NCBI RefSeq assembly: GCF_900103955.1
Contig: NZ_FNIL01000009.1
Coordinates: forward strand, 62,001-126,000
Length of the DNA: 64,000 nucleotides
Source: Alkalicoccus daliensis
GTDB lineage: Bacteria; Bacillota; Bacilli; Bacillales; Salisediminibacteriaceae
Direction of reading: 5' to 3'
Below the pieces are notes generated by a model, which did not search any database, was not told where the DNA came from, and worked only from the letters and a program-made list of their open reading frames with translations. This document shows positions 36,004-44,160 of this stretch, in pieces. Position 1 is the stretch's first letter. Each line of letters starts with the position of its first letter. Both the position numbers and the translations under genes were made by a program.

Positions 36004-36678
36004 ATGAGCGATTATTCAATCCAGGAATTTCTTGAGAAAACACAGCGGAAAGCAGCGGGCGGAAGTTTCAGCCTGCAGTCTAGCAGAATACTCGAAATAA
36101 ATCTGGCTGGGCAGATCTGGGCTAAGATGGGGTCCATGATTTCTTATACCGGGGAAATAAAGTTTGAGAGAGAGCGTGCTTTTGAGCATGGGGTCGAAAG
36201 AATGTTCAAGAAAACGTTCACCAGTGAAGGTGGAGAATTAATGAAAGCGAACGGCAGGGGAAAGCTGTTTATGGCAGATCAGGGTAAGCAGATTACCATT
36301 CTCGATCTCGATCACCGGAAAATTACTGTAAATGGAAATGACCTGCTTGCTTTTGAACCGACGATTAATTGGGATATTCAAATGATGCGGAAAGTAGCGG
36401 GAATGATGTCCGGAGGCTTATTTAATATTACGCTGGAAGGAGAAGGGAAGGTGGCCATCACTACTTATTTTGAGCCGCTCACCCTTCTTGTGAAACCGGG
36501 GGACCCAGTATACACGGACCCTTCTGCAACGGTCGCATGGTCAGGGCATCTTACGCCGGAATTTCACACAGATATAAACTACCGCACCTTTCTTGGACGC
36601 GGCAGCGGCGAATCTATCCAGATGAAATTTGAAGGAGACGGGTTCGTTATTGTTCAGCCGGGGTTTGAAACAGAGTAA
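36004..36678 (+). CDS. AIM24 family protein
   Basis: A 224-residue beta-rich protein of the AIM24 (TIGR00266-like) family, with YTGEIKFERE near 46, the GGLFNITLEGEGKVAI region near 139-154 and VKPGDPVYTDPSATVAWSGHL near 166. Bacterial members are uncharacterised. The ATG at 36004 is chosen because AAGGAGG lies nine bases upstream; an in-frame ATG at 35995 touches that site. It overlaps the next gene by one base (TAATG), so the two are coupled. Confidence 0.87.
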   Translation: MSDYSIQEFLEKTQRKAAGGSFSLQSSRILEINLAGQIWAKMGSMISYTGEIKFERERAFEHGVERMFKKTFTSEGGELMKANGRGKLFMADQGKQITILDLDHRKITVNGNDLLAFEPTINWDIQMMRKVAGMMSGGLFNITLEGEGKVAITTYFEPLTLLVKPGDPVYTDPSATVAWSGHLTPEFHTDINYRTFLGRGSGESIQMKFEGDGFVIVQPGFETE

Positions 36679-37121
36679 TGAAACACTTTTCCATCAAAAA
36701 ATTCTGTATCCTTTTGAGCAGCTCCCTGCTGATATTTGGGGTAAGCTGGTTTTTATTTCTCCATAGGAACCTGCATCCCTACAATGTAGAAATCACAGAA
36801 CACAGTGAGGTGATGAAAGCAGAGGGGCCGGTGATCTCCGGAGAAATAAGTACAGATCAGACGGAGGCAGAAAACTTGCATCAGCTCGCGGTTGTAGATA
36901 TGGAAAAGTTTAACTTGGAGCTTCATTTACTATTTTCAGTTATAACACTTTCACTGTTTCTCACTTCCTTATTCCAGTGGAGGGCCTGCAAAAAAATGAA
37001 GGAAAATGACAAGAGAAATAAACGAGTGAAACGAATGACAGTGGGTTTACTGTTCTCGTTCTTAATGGCGGTGCTGCAGTACGTCATTGCAGGACACGCA
37101 CTGAATGGGGTATTTTCCTGA
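36678..37121 (+). CDS. membrane protein of unknown function
   Basis: A 147-residue protein with three hydrophobic helices (about 8-26, 82-98 and 118-138). An outside-facing loop of about 50 residues follows the first. A basic patch (KKMKENDKRNKRVKR) lies between helices two and three and should be cytoplasmic. No family recognised. Its start overlaps the AIM24 stop, suggesting it works with AIM24, perhaps as a membrane anchor; that is inference. Confidence 0.7.
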   Translation: MKHFSIKKFCILLSSSLLIFGVSWFLFLHRNLHPYNVEITEHSEVMKAEGPVISGEISTDQTEAENLHQLAVVDMEKFNLELHLLFSVITLSLFLTSLFQWRACKKMKENDKRNKRVKRMTVGLLFSFLMAVLQYVIAGHALNGVFS

Positions 37122-37192
37122 AATTTCTTAGATGAATGTAAGGGGTTGCCTGTGAGGTTTCGAAGTCAGCGCAGTCTGAAATTTATCCATGT

Positions 37193-37238
37193 AAAAGAAC
37201 ACCAGAATCAGCCGTACTTTTTCTGGTGTTCTTTTTTT
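37193..37238. terminator. bidirectional terminator between the membrane protein and DUF4385 genes
   Basis: AAAAGAACACCAGAA pairs with TTCTGGTGTTCTTTT, followed by more T; the stem includes the DUF4385 stop region. Confidence 0.85.
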
Positions 37239-37654
37239 AATTTCAAGTAATCTTCATCTTCCCGGATAGTAATCCATTTCTCTTCGAAAATTCTTGCTGA
37301 CTCTGCTTTTTCTTCGTTTATTTGGCGTTCCTTTATTTCCCCGTTCTTATCGTATTTTTTCCCGCCTTTATAATTTGCATAGCGTCTGGAACGGGTGTAG
37401 CCCATCTGGATAAACTTTCTCGCCATATCCATTCCGACAAAATCATTATTTTTCTTATATTCCTGATACAATTCAAAAATTTTATTAGAGGATTCTTCTG
37501 CAATATCCGGAGTTTTAAACCGCCAGTGGGGAAGAATTTCACTTTTATAAGGCTCTACCATCAGCACCCCCTGCTCTCCGCGGCCCACTCTGTATTTGTG
37601 GGGTTCCTCCCGGAAATCTGTGTTTTCAAAGTCTTCATCGTAATTGAACGGCAT
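37208..37654 (-). CDS. DUF4385 family protein
   Basis: A 148-residue soluble protein highly typical of DUF4385: the YRVGRGEQGVLMVEPYKSE segment near 23-41, LPHWRFKTPDIA near 43 and the ARKFIQMGYTRSRRYANYKGG region near 77-97. Function unknown. The ATG at 37654 follows AAGGAGGTGG at ideal distance. A longer in-frame reading to 37804 would overlap the divergent rlmA start and is rejected. Confidence 0.88.
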   Translation of the reverse strand: MPFNYDEDFENTDFREEPHKYRVGRGEQGVLMVEPYKSEILPHWRFKTPDIAEESSNKIFELYQEYKKNNDFVGMDMARKFIQMGYTRSRRYANYKGGKKYDKNGEIKERQINEEKAESARIFEEKWITIREDEDYLKLKKEHQKKYG

Positions 37655-37793
37655 ATGCGGCCACCTCCTTACCTGCTCAACTATACCCTGCTGAATAAAG
37701 GGAAAAACATCCAGATGCAGCTTTAGAAAATGTAGCAATATCCAGCGCTCGCATGAGATAATATTGTTCAGAAGTAAAGGAGAGATATAACCA

Positions 37794-38624
37794 ATGTTGT
37801 CCAAACGTGAAAAAAGAGCAGCTTTATTAAAAGATTTAGAATCGTCTTTCCACTGCCCTCAATGTGGAAGCTCACTGGTTTTATTTGAAGCAAAGAGTCT
37901 TCGCTGCACCAGGGGACACAGTTTTGACTTAGCGAAGCAGGGACATGTCTATCTGCTGAAAAAGCATAATGTTTCCAACTATACAAAGGACCTGTTTGCT
38001 GCCAGATCCAACGTGATTAACAGCGGTATATACGACAATATGCATAATGCAATCGCAGAAGAACTGCCTGATTCTTCTCTCCGTCTACTAGATGCCGGAT
38101 GTGGAGAGGGATCGCATTTAATTGCTTTAAGGAAAAAAATAAAGTTCAGCGGCATTGGAGCGGATACGGCAAAAGCAGGAATTGAACTCGCTGCAAAGCA
38201 GGACGATCAGCTTCTCTGGCTTGTCGCTGATTTAGCCGATAGTCCTTTTCAAGAGCACAGTTTTGACGTTATTCTCAATTTATTTTCTCCGGCAAACTAT
38301 GAGGAATTTAAAAGAATCAGCAGAAACGGCGGTAAAATTATTAAGGCAGTCCCAGGAAAAGATTATTTGAAGGAAATACGAGAGCTGACAGGGGAAAAAG
38401 CTTATGATAATGCAGAAGTGACAGCAGGATTTACACGGGCATTTTCGAATCCCGGCCGTAAAAAACTGACTTACAGCTTTTCTGTGCCGAAAGAGCTGCG
38501 CAGAGAAATCCTCCTCATGACGCCGTTATCATGGAAATATAAAGAGAGCGAAGAAATAATGAAAAAAGCGGAGAATCTCAAAGCTATCACGATCGACGTG
38601 GAAATTCTTACTGCAGAACTATAA
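37794..38624 (+). CDS. rlmA: 23S rRNA (guanine-N1)-methyltransferase, RlmA family
   Basis: A 276-residue enzyme. The N-terminal zinc finger uses Cys21, Cys24, Cys38 and His42 (CPQC...CTRGH), followed by FDLAKQGHVYLL. The SAM-binding domain carries LLDAGCGEGSHL near 97-108 and VILNLFSPA near 159. RlmA enzymes methylate G745 (RlmAI) or G748 (RlmAII/TlrB) in helix 35 of 23S rRNA, at the macrolide exit-tunnel site; Gram-positive members are usually RlmAII. It lies near the ABC-F gene but is not cotranscribed with it. The ATG follows AAGGAG. Confidence 0.88.
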   Translation: MLSKREKRAALLKDLESSFHCPQCGSSLVLFEAKSLRCTRGHSFDLAKQGHVYLLKKHNVSNYTKDLFAARSNVINSGIYDNMHNAIAEELPDSSLRLLDAGCGEGSHLIALRKKIKFSGIGADTAKAGIELAAKQDDQLLWLVADLADSPFQEHSFDVILNLFSPANYEEFKRISRNGGKIIKAVPGKDYLKEIRELTGEKAYDNAEVTAGFTRAFSNPGRKKLTYSFSVPKELRREILLMTPLSWKYKESEEIMKKAENLKAITIDVEILTAEL

Positions 38625-38638
38625 AGCGTCTTTCCATA

Positions 38639-39016
38639 ATAAAGTAAAGAAGTTTGTATATTTATTATCTTTTTATGTATGAGTTCTCCTTCGCCTGCCA
38701 TGGGGCTCGTCTTCAACTAATTCTTCCAGCGGCAGGCGCGAACGGATTTTCAGATTTCGGTTAAATCCTGATGTCCCTGCCGTACGCTTCGGAGAAAAGA
38801 CAGGTTTTTATCAGAAAGGCCGTCCGGTTGGCACTTTTTTTCGCTGCTGTAGCCGCAGCGGGCGACTCCTGGGCAAATCAGGACGAGGAAAAGATCCATT
38901 TCTTCCGACAGAAGTAGGAAGAAATTAGCGGAGACCGGCCCGCACGGAAAGCGTCCCGGCGAAGGAGAAAGCAGTCTGCTATATATTTATTAATGAAAAA
39001 CTAGTTTTTCAACAGT
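38639..39016 (+). repeat. dispersed repeat family 1, copy D (diverged)
   Basis: Starts ATAAAGTAAAGAAGTTTGTA and ends CTAGTTTTTCAACAG, matching the ends of copies A and B. The segment GAGTTCTCC...GCCATGGGGCTCGTCTTCA, in parts, matches their left arm. The middle is different and contains its own hairpin, ATTTCTTCC against GGAAGAAAT near 38910. The remaining bases 39017-39250 show no gene. Confidence 0.6.
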
Positions 39017-39250
39017 CTGTAAAGACATGAGGAGTTCACTATGTGTAAATTAGTTTTTCGTGCTGTTACACTCTTGGTGAATGTTTACTTGTCTCCTGCT
39101 AATTTCTATAAAACAGGGCGCGGCTTCCATCGTGCTGCAGCATAGGGAGCTTTTATTGTTTGTCTGTGAAAGACAGACAGCAAAGCAGCCCGCTGTTAAT
39201 CGTAATTTGCACTTTGAACTTATAATATACAGTTGGTTTGCATATGAATA

Positions 39251-39733
39251 TTATTTGGATAAAAGTTCGTCTAAATCTGCTCGGATTTTGTCCGGAGAAG
39301 TCTGCGGAGAATATCTTTTCACCACTTCTCCATTCTGGTCGATGAGAAATTTTGTGAAGTTCCACTTAATATTTGCGCCGATTGTACCTTTTTTCGCAGA
39401 CTTCAAATGCTGATAAAGAGGATGAGCCTCGGAACCATTCACTTTGATTTTTTTCATTAACGGAAATGTGACGCCAAAGTTCATTTCGCAGGTGGAAGTC
39501 ATTTCCTCATCTGCTACAGGCTCCTGATTCATAAACTGATTGCTTGGAAATCCAAGCACTTCCAAGCCATCATCTTTATAATCCTGATATAAATTTTCCA
39601 GCGCTTTGAACTGAGGAGCTAAACCGCATTTCGTCGCAGTGTTTACGATGATCATCGGCTTTCCCTCATATTTTTGTAAAGGAAGTTCTTCTCCTGCAGC
39701 AGTAGTTACCGTATAGTCATGTACATTTGTCAT
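39251..39733 (-). CDS. glutathione peroxidase-family thiol peroxidase
   Basis: A 160-residue thioredoxin-fold peroxidase. The catalytic Cys36 lies in VNTATKCGLAP and is encoded by TGC, not a selenocysteine codon. FPSNQFMNQEP near 79-89 supplies the Gln, and WNFTKFLID near 136 the Trp of the active site. A resolving Cys lies near 101 (STCEMNFGV). Bacillus members (BsaA/GpxA type) most likely use thioredoxin. AAAGGGGG lies upstream of the ATG. It is downstream of hmp on the same strand but separated by that gene's terminator. Confidence 0.93.
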   Translation of the reverse strand: MTNVHDYTVTTAAGEELPLQKYEGKPMIIVNTATKCGLAPQFKALENLYQDYKDDGLEVLGFPSNQFMNQEPVADEEMTSTCEMNFGVTFPLMKKIKVNGSEAHPLYQHLKSAKKGTIGANIKWNFTKFLIDQNGEVVKRYSPQTSPDKIRADLDELLSK

Positions 39734-39851
39734 TATGATTGCCCCCTTTAGTATTTATACAGATTATATCTCTATTCGCGAAAACTATCTAAAAATATGA
39801 TCCAAGCTACGGAAGAGGGGAAAAGAGAGAAAAGAGAAGAAAAACTAAAAA

Positions 39852-39887
39852 AGACTTTTCCGGGAAGTACTCTTCCCGAAAAAGTCT
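39852..39887 (-). terminator. intrinsic terminator of hmp
   Basis: AGACTTTTTCGGGAAGA on the minus strand pairs with its complement around a short loop, then a T tract; nine bases beyond the hmp stop. Confidence 0.85.
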
Positions 39888-39895
39888 ATCTGCTT

Positions 39896-41071
39896 TTAGC
39901 TTTCAGCGAGTGTCATTGTCGGACCAAAAAATTCATACGAAATATTATCTGCAGGAATGCCAAGTTCCTGTAATTCATTATACATGGCACGCATAAATGC
40001 TTCTGGGCCGCAGAGGTAATATTCTCCTTCATCCGGAAGGAAGGCAGCAAGCGTTTCTTTCGTAAGCAGGCCGTGCAGGTCTCCCGCATTAATGTCTTCA
40101 GGCTTTTCATAGCTTACGATATGCTTAATGTGATCATCCTGCTGCAGCTGCTGGATTTCCTCTTTCATCCCGTGTACATTTTCATTTCTTACCGCCTGAA
40201 TAAATGTAATCGGACGGTCCGGCTGTACTTCACGGGCCCGCTTATACATACTGAGCAGCGGTGTAAGACCGACCCCTCCGCTGAGAAGTACGAGCGGTTT
40301 GTCCGTTTCCGTAATGGTGAAATCACCAGCCGGCGCGCTCATTGGAATGACATCTCCAACTTCCACCTGATTGTGCAGGTAATTCGATACAATGCCTTGC
40401 GGGCTTTCTTCCCGTTTAACGCTGATGCGATAATGCGGCATTCCTGGTGCATCTGAAAGAGAATACTGCCGGATATGCTTATACTTTTCACCGGGAATGG
40501 AAGCTTCCACACTTATATACTGCCCGGACTTAAAGCCAGGAAGCTTGGAACCATCTTCCGGGACAAAATAAAATGAAGTAATCTCATCGCTTTCCCGCAC
40601 TTTTTTATCAACTCTCATATTTTTAAAGCCTTCCCAAGGTGCTTCTTCGTACATTTCTTTTTCTACTTGAATAAATACATCAGCAACAATTTCATATGTT
40701 GCGCCCCAGGCTTCAATGATCGGGTCATCCGCTGAAAGATCAAGCTTTTCCTGCATTGCCTTCAGGAGGTATTCACCGACGATAGGATAATGCTCTTCTT
40801 TTACACCAATACTGCGGTGCTTGTGCGCAATTTGATGCACTACCGGCAGGATTGCTTCCAGGCGGTCAATATGTACGGCTGCCTGGTAAAGGGAGTAGGC
40901 AAGAGCTTTAGGCTGTGCTCCCGTATCCTGGTTTACATGGTTAAATAAATTTAAAAGCTGTGGGTAGTCCTCAAACAAAGTCTTGTAAAAATGAGTTGTT
41001 ACAGTAACACCGTGTTCTTCAAGTACTGGAATGGTTGCTTTAATAGTACTGATCTGATCTTGAGTAAGCAT
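39896..41071 (-). CDS. hmp: flavohaemoglobin, nitric oxide dioxygenase
   Basis: A 391-residue protein. A globin domain (1-140) has the proximal haem ligand His85 in IAHKHRSIG and distal residues Tyr29 and Gln53. An FAD-binding domain (about 150-255) shows RQYSLSDAPG near 205. A NAD-binding domain (about 260-390) shows LLSGGVGLTPLLSM near 265 and YYLCGPEAFM near 352. It oxidises NO to nitrate using NADPH and O2. GGAGGG lies before the ATG. It is divergent from nsrR, with an NsrR-like site in the 153-bp spacer. Confidence 0.96.
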   Translation of the reverse strand: MLTQDQISTIKATIPVLEEHGVTVTTHFYKTLFEDYPQLLNLFNHVNQDTGAQPKALAYSLYQAAVHIDRLEAILPVVHQIAHKHRSIGVKEEHYPIVGEYLLKAMQEKLDLSADDPIIEAWGATYEIVADVFIQVEKEMYEEAPWEGFKNMRVDKKVRESDEITSFYFVPEDGSKLPGFKSGQYISVEASIPGEKYKHIRQYSLSDAPGMPHYRISVKREESPQGIVSNYLHNQVEVGDVIPMSAPAGDFTITETDKPLVLLSGGVGLTPLLSMYKRAREVQPDRPITFIQAVRNENVHGMKEEIQQLQQDDHIKHIVSYEKPEDINAGDLHGLLTKETLAAFLPDEGEYYLCGPEAFMRAMYNELQELGIPADNISYEFFGPTMTLAES

Positions 41072-41123
41072 ATTTATTCCCTCCTTATCTCGTTACTTTT
41101 ATTCAACCATGGAGAAAAATTAA

Positions 41124-41146
41124 AAGCAATATTTAAAATACATCTT
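41124..41146. promoter_or_regulatory. NsrR-like operator between hmp and nsrR
   Basis: A 23-bp site. One half, AAAATACATCTT, is identical to the NsrR consensus arm; the other starts AAGCAATATTT and differs at three positions, so 20 of 23 positions fit. It lies 53 bp upstream of hmp and 79 bp upstream of nsrR, where it could control both. Confidence 0.65.
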
Positions 41147-41224
41147 TTAATGAACATAGTGTGAAATGTTACGGGTTTAAAGCGGCATGTGATAAAATAG
41201 ATGTACAATTTGGAGGGGATGAAG

Positions 41225-41656
41225 ATGCATTTAACTCATTATACGGATTATTCCCTGCGTGTTCTTATGTATATCGCTGTAAAGCCTAAGGAAGAGCTCA
41301 CACAGATTAAGGAAATATCAGAGGCCTATGACATTTCTAAAAACCATCTGATGAAAGTGGTCTATCAATTAGGAAAATTAGGATATATTGAAACAGTACG
41401 GGGAAGAAGCGGCGGGATGCGCCTGCTGAAAAATCCGGATGATATTAATATTGGACAGCTTGTAAGGCAGACAGAAGATAACTTTCATCTGGTAGAGTGT
41501 TTTCAAAACCACAATACGTGTCCAATCGCAGGAGCCTGTCGTCTGCAGGGGGTGCTTGGAGAAGCGCTGCGGGCGTATTTAGCTGTTCTGGACCGCTATA
41601 CACTGTCTGACATGACAGAGAACAGGGAAACTTTGGGCCGGCTGCTGCAAATTTAG
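41225..41656 (+). CDS. nsrR: Rrf2-family nitric-oxide-sensing repressor NsrR
   Basis: A 143-residue Rrf2 regulator. The winged helix spans about 5-65 (IKEISEAYDISKNHLMKVV). Three cysteines at 92, 99 and 105 (ECF...TCPIAGAC) are the NsrR iron-sulfur cluster ligands. NO nitrosylates the cluster and relieves repression. The ATG at 41225 follows GGAGGGG at six bases; earlier in-frame ATGs at 41201 and 41219 precede or touch that site. Divergent from hmp, its classic target. Confidence 0.92.
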   Translation: MHLTHYTDYSLRVLMYIAVKPKEELTQIKEISEAYDISKNHLMKVVYQLGKLGYIETVRGRSGGMRLLKNPDDINIGQLVRQTEDNFHLVECFQNHNTCPIAGACRLQGVLGEALRAYLAVLDRYTLSDMTENRETLGRLLQI

Positions 41657-41672
41657 CTTTTTAAGAAGACGT

Positions 41673-41700
41673 CCCCTTCAGTAACTGAAGGGGCTTTTTA
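41673..41700 (+). terminator. intrinsic terminator after nsrR
   Basis: CCCCTTCAG pairs with CTGAAGGGG around TAA, then a T run. Confidence 0.88.
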
Positions 41701-41899
41701 CTGCTGCGTGTTTTCACTGGTTACTGCAGTCAGTATTCCTGGTTAAAATTGTATAATTCCTGACTTAATAAAGAATTACACTTGATTTGTTCAAAATATA
41801 TATAAACAGAGAGCCTTGTGAAGCAGGGTCTTTAGAGGACGAATAAAGAAAAACCATGTATAATTATTAATATACTTATGCAGAAAGTAGGAATCATTC

Positions 41900-43369
41900 T
41901 TGATCGATACTTCGCAGATAGACTCGTTTTTATTACTTAGCGCTTTAATCCTGATCAGTGGAGTACTTGCAGCAAAATTTTCCAACAGAATTGGCCTGCC
42001 TTCTCTCGTCTTGTTTATTCTCGTAGGAATGATCATCGGGAGCGACGGTTTCGGTGTAATTTATTTTAATGATCCTTCACAGGCACAGATGGTTGGTATA
42101 TTTGCGCTCGTGATCATTTTATTTGAAGGCGGCCTTCAGACAAAGTTTTCTACCGTGCGGTCTGTAGCACTGCCCTCTCTTTCACTTGCAACATTAGGAG
42201 TTCTTCTTACTTCCGGTATTGTCGGGGCAGCAGCTTTTCTTATTTTTGATATTACCTGGATGCAGGCACTGCTTCTCGGGGCCATTGTCGGCTCCACAGA
42301 TGCAGCAGCAGTTTTTGCCGCGCTCAAAGAACGGAATATTAAAGCGAAAATGGGAGCGACTCTGGAAGCAGAATCGGGTACCAACGACCCGATGGCGGTT
42401 TTTTTAACAATCAGCTTTATTGAAATAATCCTTATTCCGGAAACCAGCATATTTTCACTTTTTCCTTCTTTTATATGGCAGATGGGAATGGGGCTCATAA
42501 TAGGAGTACTTATCGGGAAATTTTCATCCATAGCTATTAATCGGATCAAACTGGATTCAAGTGGTTTATATCCCATATTTTCAGTAGCATTTGCTCTTCT
42601 GGCGTACGGAGCTGCCTCTATGATTGGTGCAAGCGGATTTTTAGCAGTGTACGTAGCCGCGCTCGTTATCGGAAACTCCGAACTTACCTATCGATATTCT
42701 ATTTTTCAGTTCAATGAAGGGTTTGCATGGATGGCCCAGATTTTCATGTTTATCCTGCTCGGGCTGCTTGTCTTTCCTGCAGAATTATTTACATGGAATG
42801 TGATGTTCGGCGGTTTCCTTCTCTCCGCAGTGCTGATTTTAGTGGCAAGGCCGATCGCTGTTCTTTTGTCGACGCTTGGGATGGGCTATAAATGGAATGA
42901 AAAGCTATTTATTTCCTGGGCGGGCCTCCGCGGCGCCGTGCCGATTATTCTAGCAACATTTCCTATTGTAGCTGGGGTGGAGGATGGTGAGTTTTTCTTT
43001 AATGTAGTCTTCTTTATCGTATTAACTTCTGCTTTAGTACAGGGTACGACAATTTCCAAGCTGGCCAAAACGCTTAACTTAATGGGACCGAAAAAAGATA
43101 CTCCGCATCATTCCATCGAATTGATTTCCATGGGAAAAGCAAACGCAGAAATGGTGCAGTTCCAGGTCGACAGTGATGCAGCAATTGCAGGGCAGAAATT
43201 AAAAGATGTTGCTTTTCCGCAGAAAGCAAGCATCAGCGCAATCGTAAGGAATGAAAATTTAATTACTCCTTATGGAGAAACAGAAATTAAGTCGGGAGAT
43301 TTTCTTTATATTCTTGTTTCTTCAAAATATGAAAAAGAATTGAAAAAGGCACTGGAAGCAAAGCGGTAA
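41900..43369 (+). CDS. CPA1-family K+ or Na+/H+ antiporter with RCK-C domain
   Basis: A 489-residue antiporter of the NhaP2/CvrA type. About twelve helices span residues 8-395, with the ion-site segment ESGTNDPMAVFLT near 155-168 and GLRGAVPIIL near 342. A C-terminal RCK-C/TrkA-C domain (about 410-487, ending GDFLYILVSSKYEKELKKAL) senses nucleotide or ion levels. NhaP2 relatives extrude K+ and keep volume and pH. A TTG start at 41900 follows AGGAA. No other gene is coupled to it; closed by a terminator. Confidence 0.88.
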   Translation: MIDTSQIDSFLLLSALILISGVLAAKFSNRIGLPSLVLFILVGMIIGSDGFGVIYFNDPSQAQMVGIFALVIILFEGGLQTKFSTVRSVALPSLSLATLGVLLTSGIVGAAAFLIFDITWMQALLLGAIVGSTDAAAVFAALKERNIKAKMGATLEAESGTNDPMAVFLTISFIEIILIPETSIFSLFPSFIWQMGMGLIIGVLIGKFSSIAINRIKLDSSGLYPIFSVAFALLAYGAASMIGASGFLAVYVAALVIGNSELTYRYSIFQFNEGFAWMAQIFMFILLGLLVFPAELFTWNVMFGGFLLSAVLILVARPIAVLLSTLGMGYKWNEKLFISWAGLRGAVPIILATFPIVAGVEDGEFFFNVVFFIVLTSALVQGTTISKLAKTLNLMGPKKDTPHHSIELISMGKANAEMVQFQVDSDAAIAGQKLKDVAFPQKASISAIVRNENLITPYGETEIKSGDFLYILVSSKYEKELKKALEAKR

Positions 43370-43404
43370 TTCAGTGCAAAAGCAAATAAAAACTGTTTTA
43401 TCAG

Positions 43405-43447
43405 AGGCTGCGGAAAAGGGGGATACTTACTTTTTCCGCAGTCTTTT
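43405..43447 (+). terminator. intrinsic terminator after the antiporter gene
   Basis: GGCTGCGGAAAA pairs with TTTTCCGCAGTC around a loop of about 17 bases, then TTTT. Confidence 0.75.
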
Positions 43448-43554
43448 CTTAACAGCTTTTGTCCTCAGAAGAATGAATACTAAGTGTCGGAGCTACAAAG
43501 AATTACTGGAAAGATAAAGAAAATACAAGGAAGAAGGGGAATAGGGAGGAGGCG

Positions 43555-43583
43555 TTTACTTCATCTCTTTCCTGGATTATACT
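43555..43583 (+). promoter_or_regulatory. candidate promoter of cobO-cobQ-cobT
   Basis: TTTACT (43555-43560) and TATACT (43578-43583) are 17 bases apart, 38 bases before the cobO start. No cobalamin riboswitch lies in this leader. Confidence 0.55.
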
Positions 43584-43620
43584 CAGTTCGGATACCAATA
43601 TAATTTAGGGAGTGAATTAC

Positions 43621-44160
43621 ATGGGAGAATCTCGTGGAATGGTACTGGTACATACAGGGCATGGAAAAGGGAAAACTACTTCTGCACTAGGAACAGCACT
43701 GCGAAGTGTAGGCAGAGGCATGAGTGTACATATACTGCAGTTTATTAAATCCCCCGAAAGAACTTACGGAGAGCAGCTGGCATTAAAAAAACTGGGAGTG
43801 GAAATGGAGCAGCTTGGAATCGGCTTTACGTGGACAAAAACTCCGGAAGAACACAGAGAAGCTCTGAGGATCGGCTGGCCGAAAGCGAAAGAGGCACTGC
43901 TCAGTGGAAAATATGATGTCGTTATCTGGGATGAGCTGAATAATGCACTCTCGATTGATAAGTTCCCAATTGATGACGTTCTGCCGTTAAAGGATGTGGT
44001 AGAAACGATTCAAAATAAGCCAAAGCATGTGCATCTTCTTATTACAGGCAGAGATGCCCCGAAAGAAATTAAGGAAGCAGCAGATCTGGTATCTGTCGTA
44101 GATGTGGAAAAACATTATTATGATGAAGGCATTCCCGCAATTAAAGGAATTGAATTTTAA
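43621..44160 (+). CDS. cobO: cob(I)yrinic acid a,c-diamide adenosyltransferase
   Basis: A 179-residue CobA/CobO/BtuR-type adenosyltransferase. The modified P-loop HTGHGKGKTT lies near 10-19 and the VIWDELNNALSI motif near 101-112 binds the corrinoid side. It adds the 5'-deoxyadenosyl group to Co(I) corrinoids from ATP. The ATG at 43621 follows AGGGAG; a GTG three codons earlier overlaps that site. Its last base is shared with the cobQ ATG. Confidence 0.94.
   Translation: MGESRGMVLVHTGHGKGKTTSALGTALRSVGRGMSVHILQFIKSPERTYGEQLALKKLGVEMEQLGIGFTWTKTPEEHREALRIGWPKAKEALLSGKYDVVIWDELNNALSIDKFPIDDVLPLKDVVETIQNKPKHVHLLITGRDAPKEIKEAADLVSVVDVEKHYYDEGIPAIKGIEF

Noticed and set aside
39251-39733. Selenocysteine in the glutathione peroxidase
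   Set aside because: The catalytic codon is TGC (Cys) and the frame has no internal TGA.
43370-43620. Second cobalamin riboswitch before cobO
   Set aside because: No B12 box or GCCACTG core; only a terminator and a simple promoter are seen.
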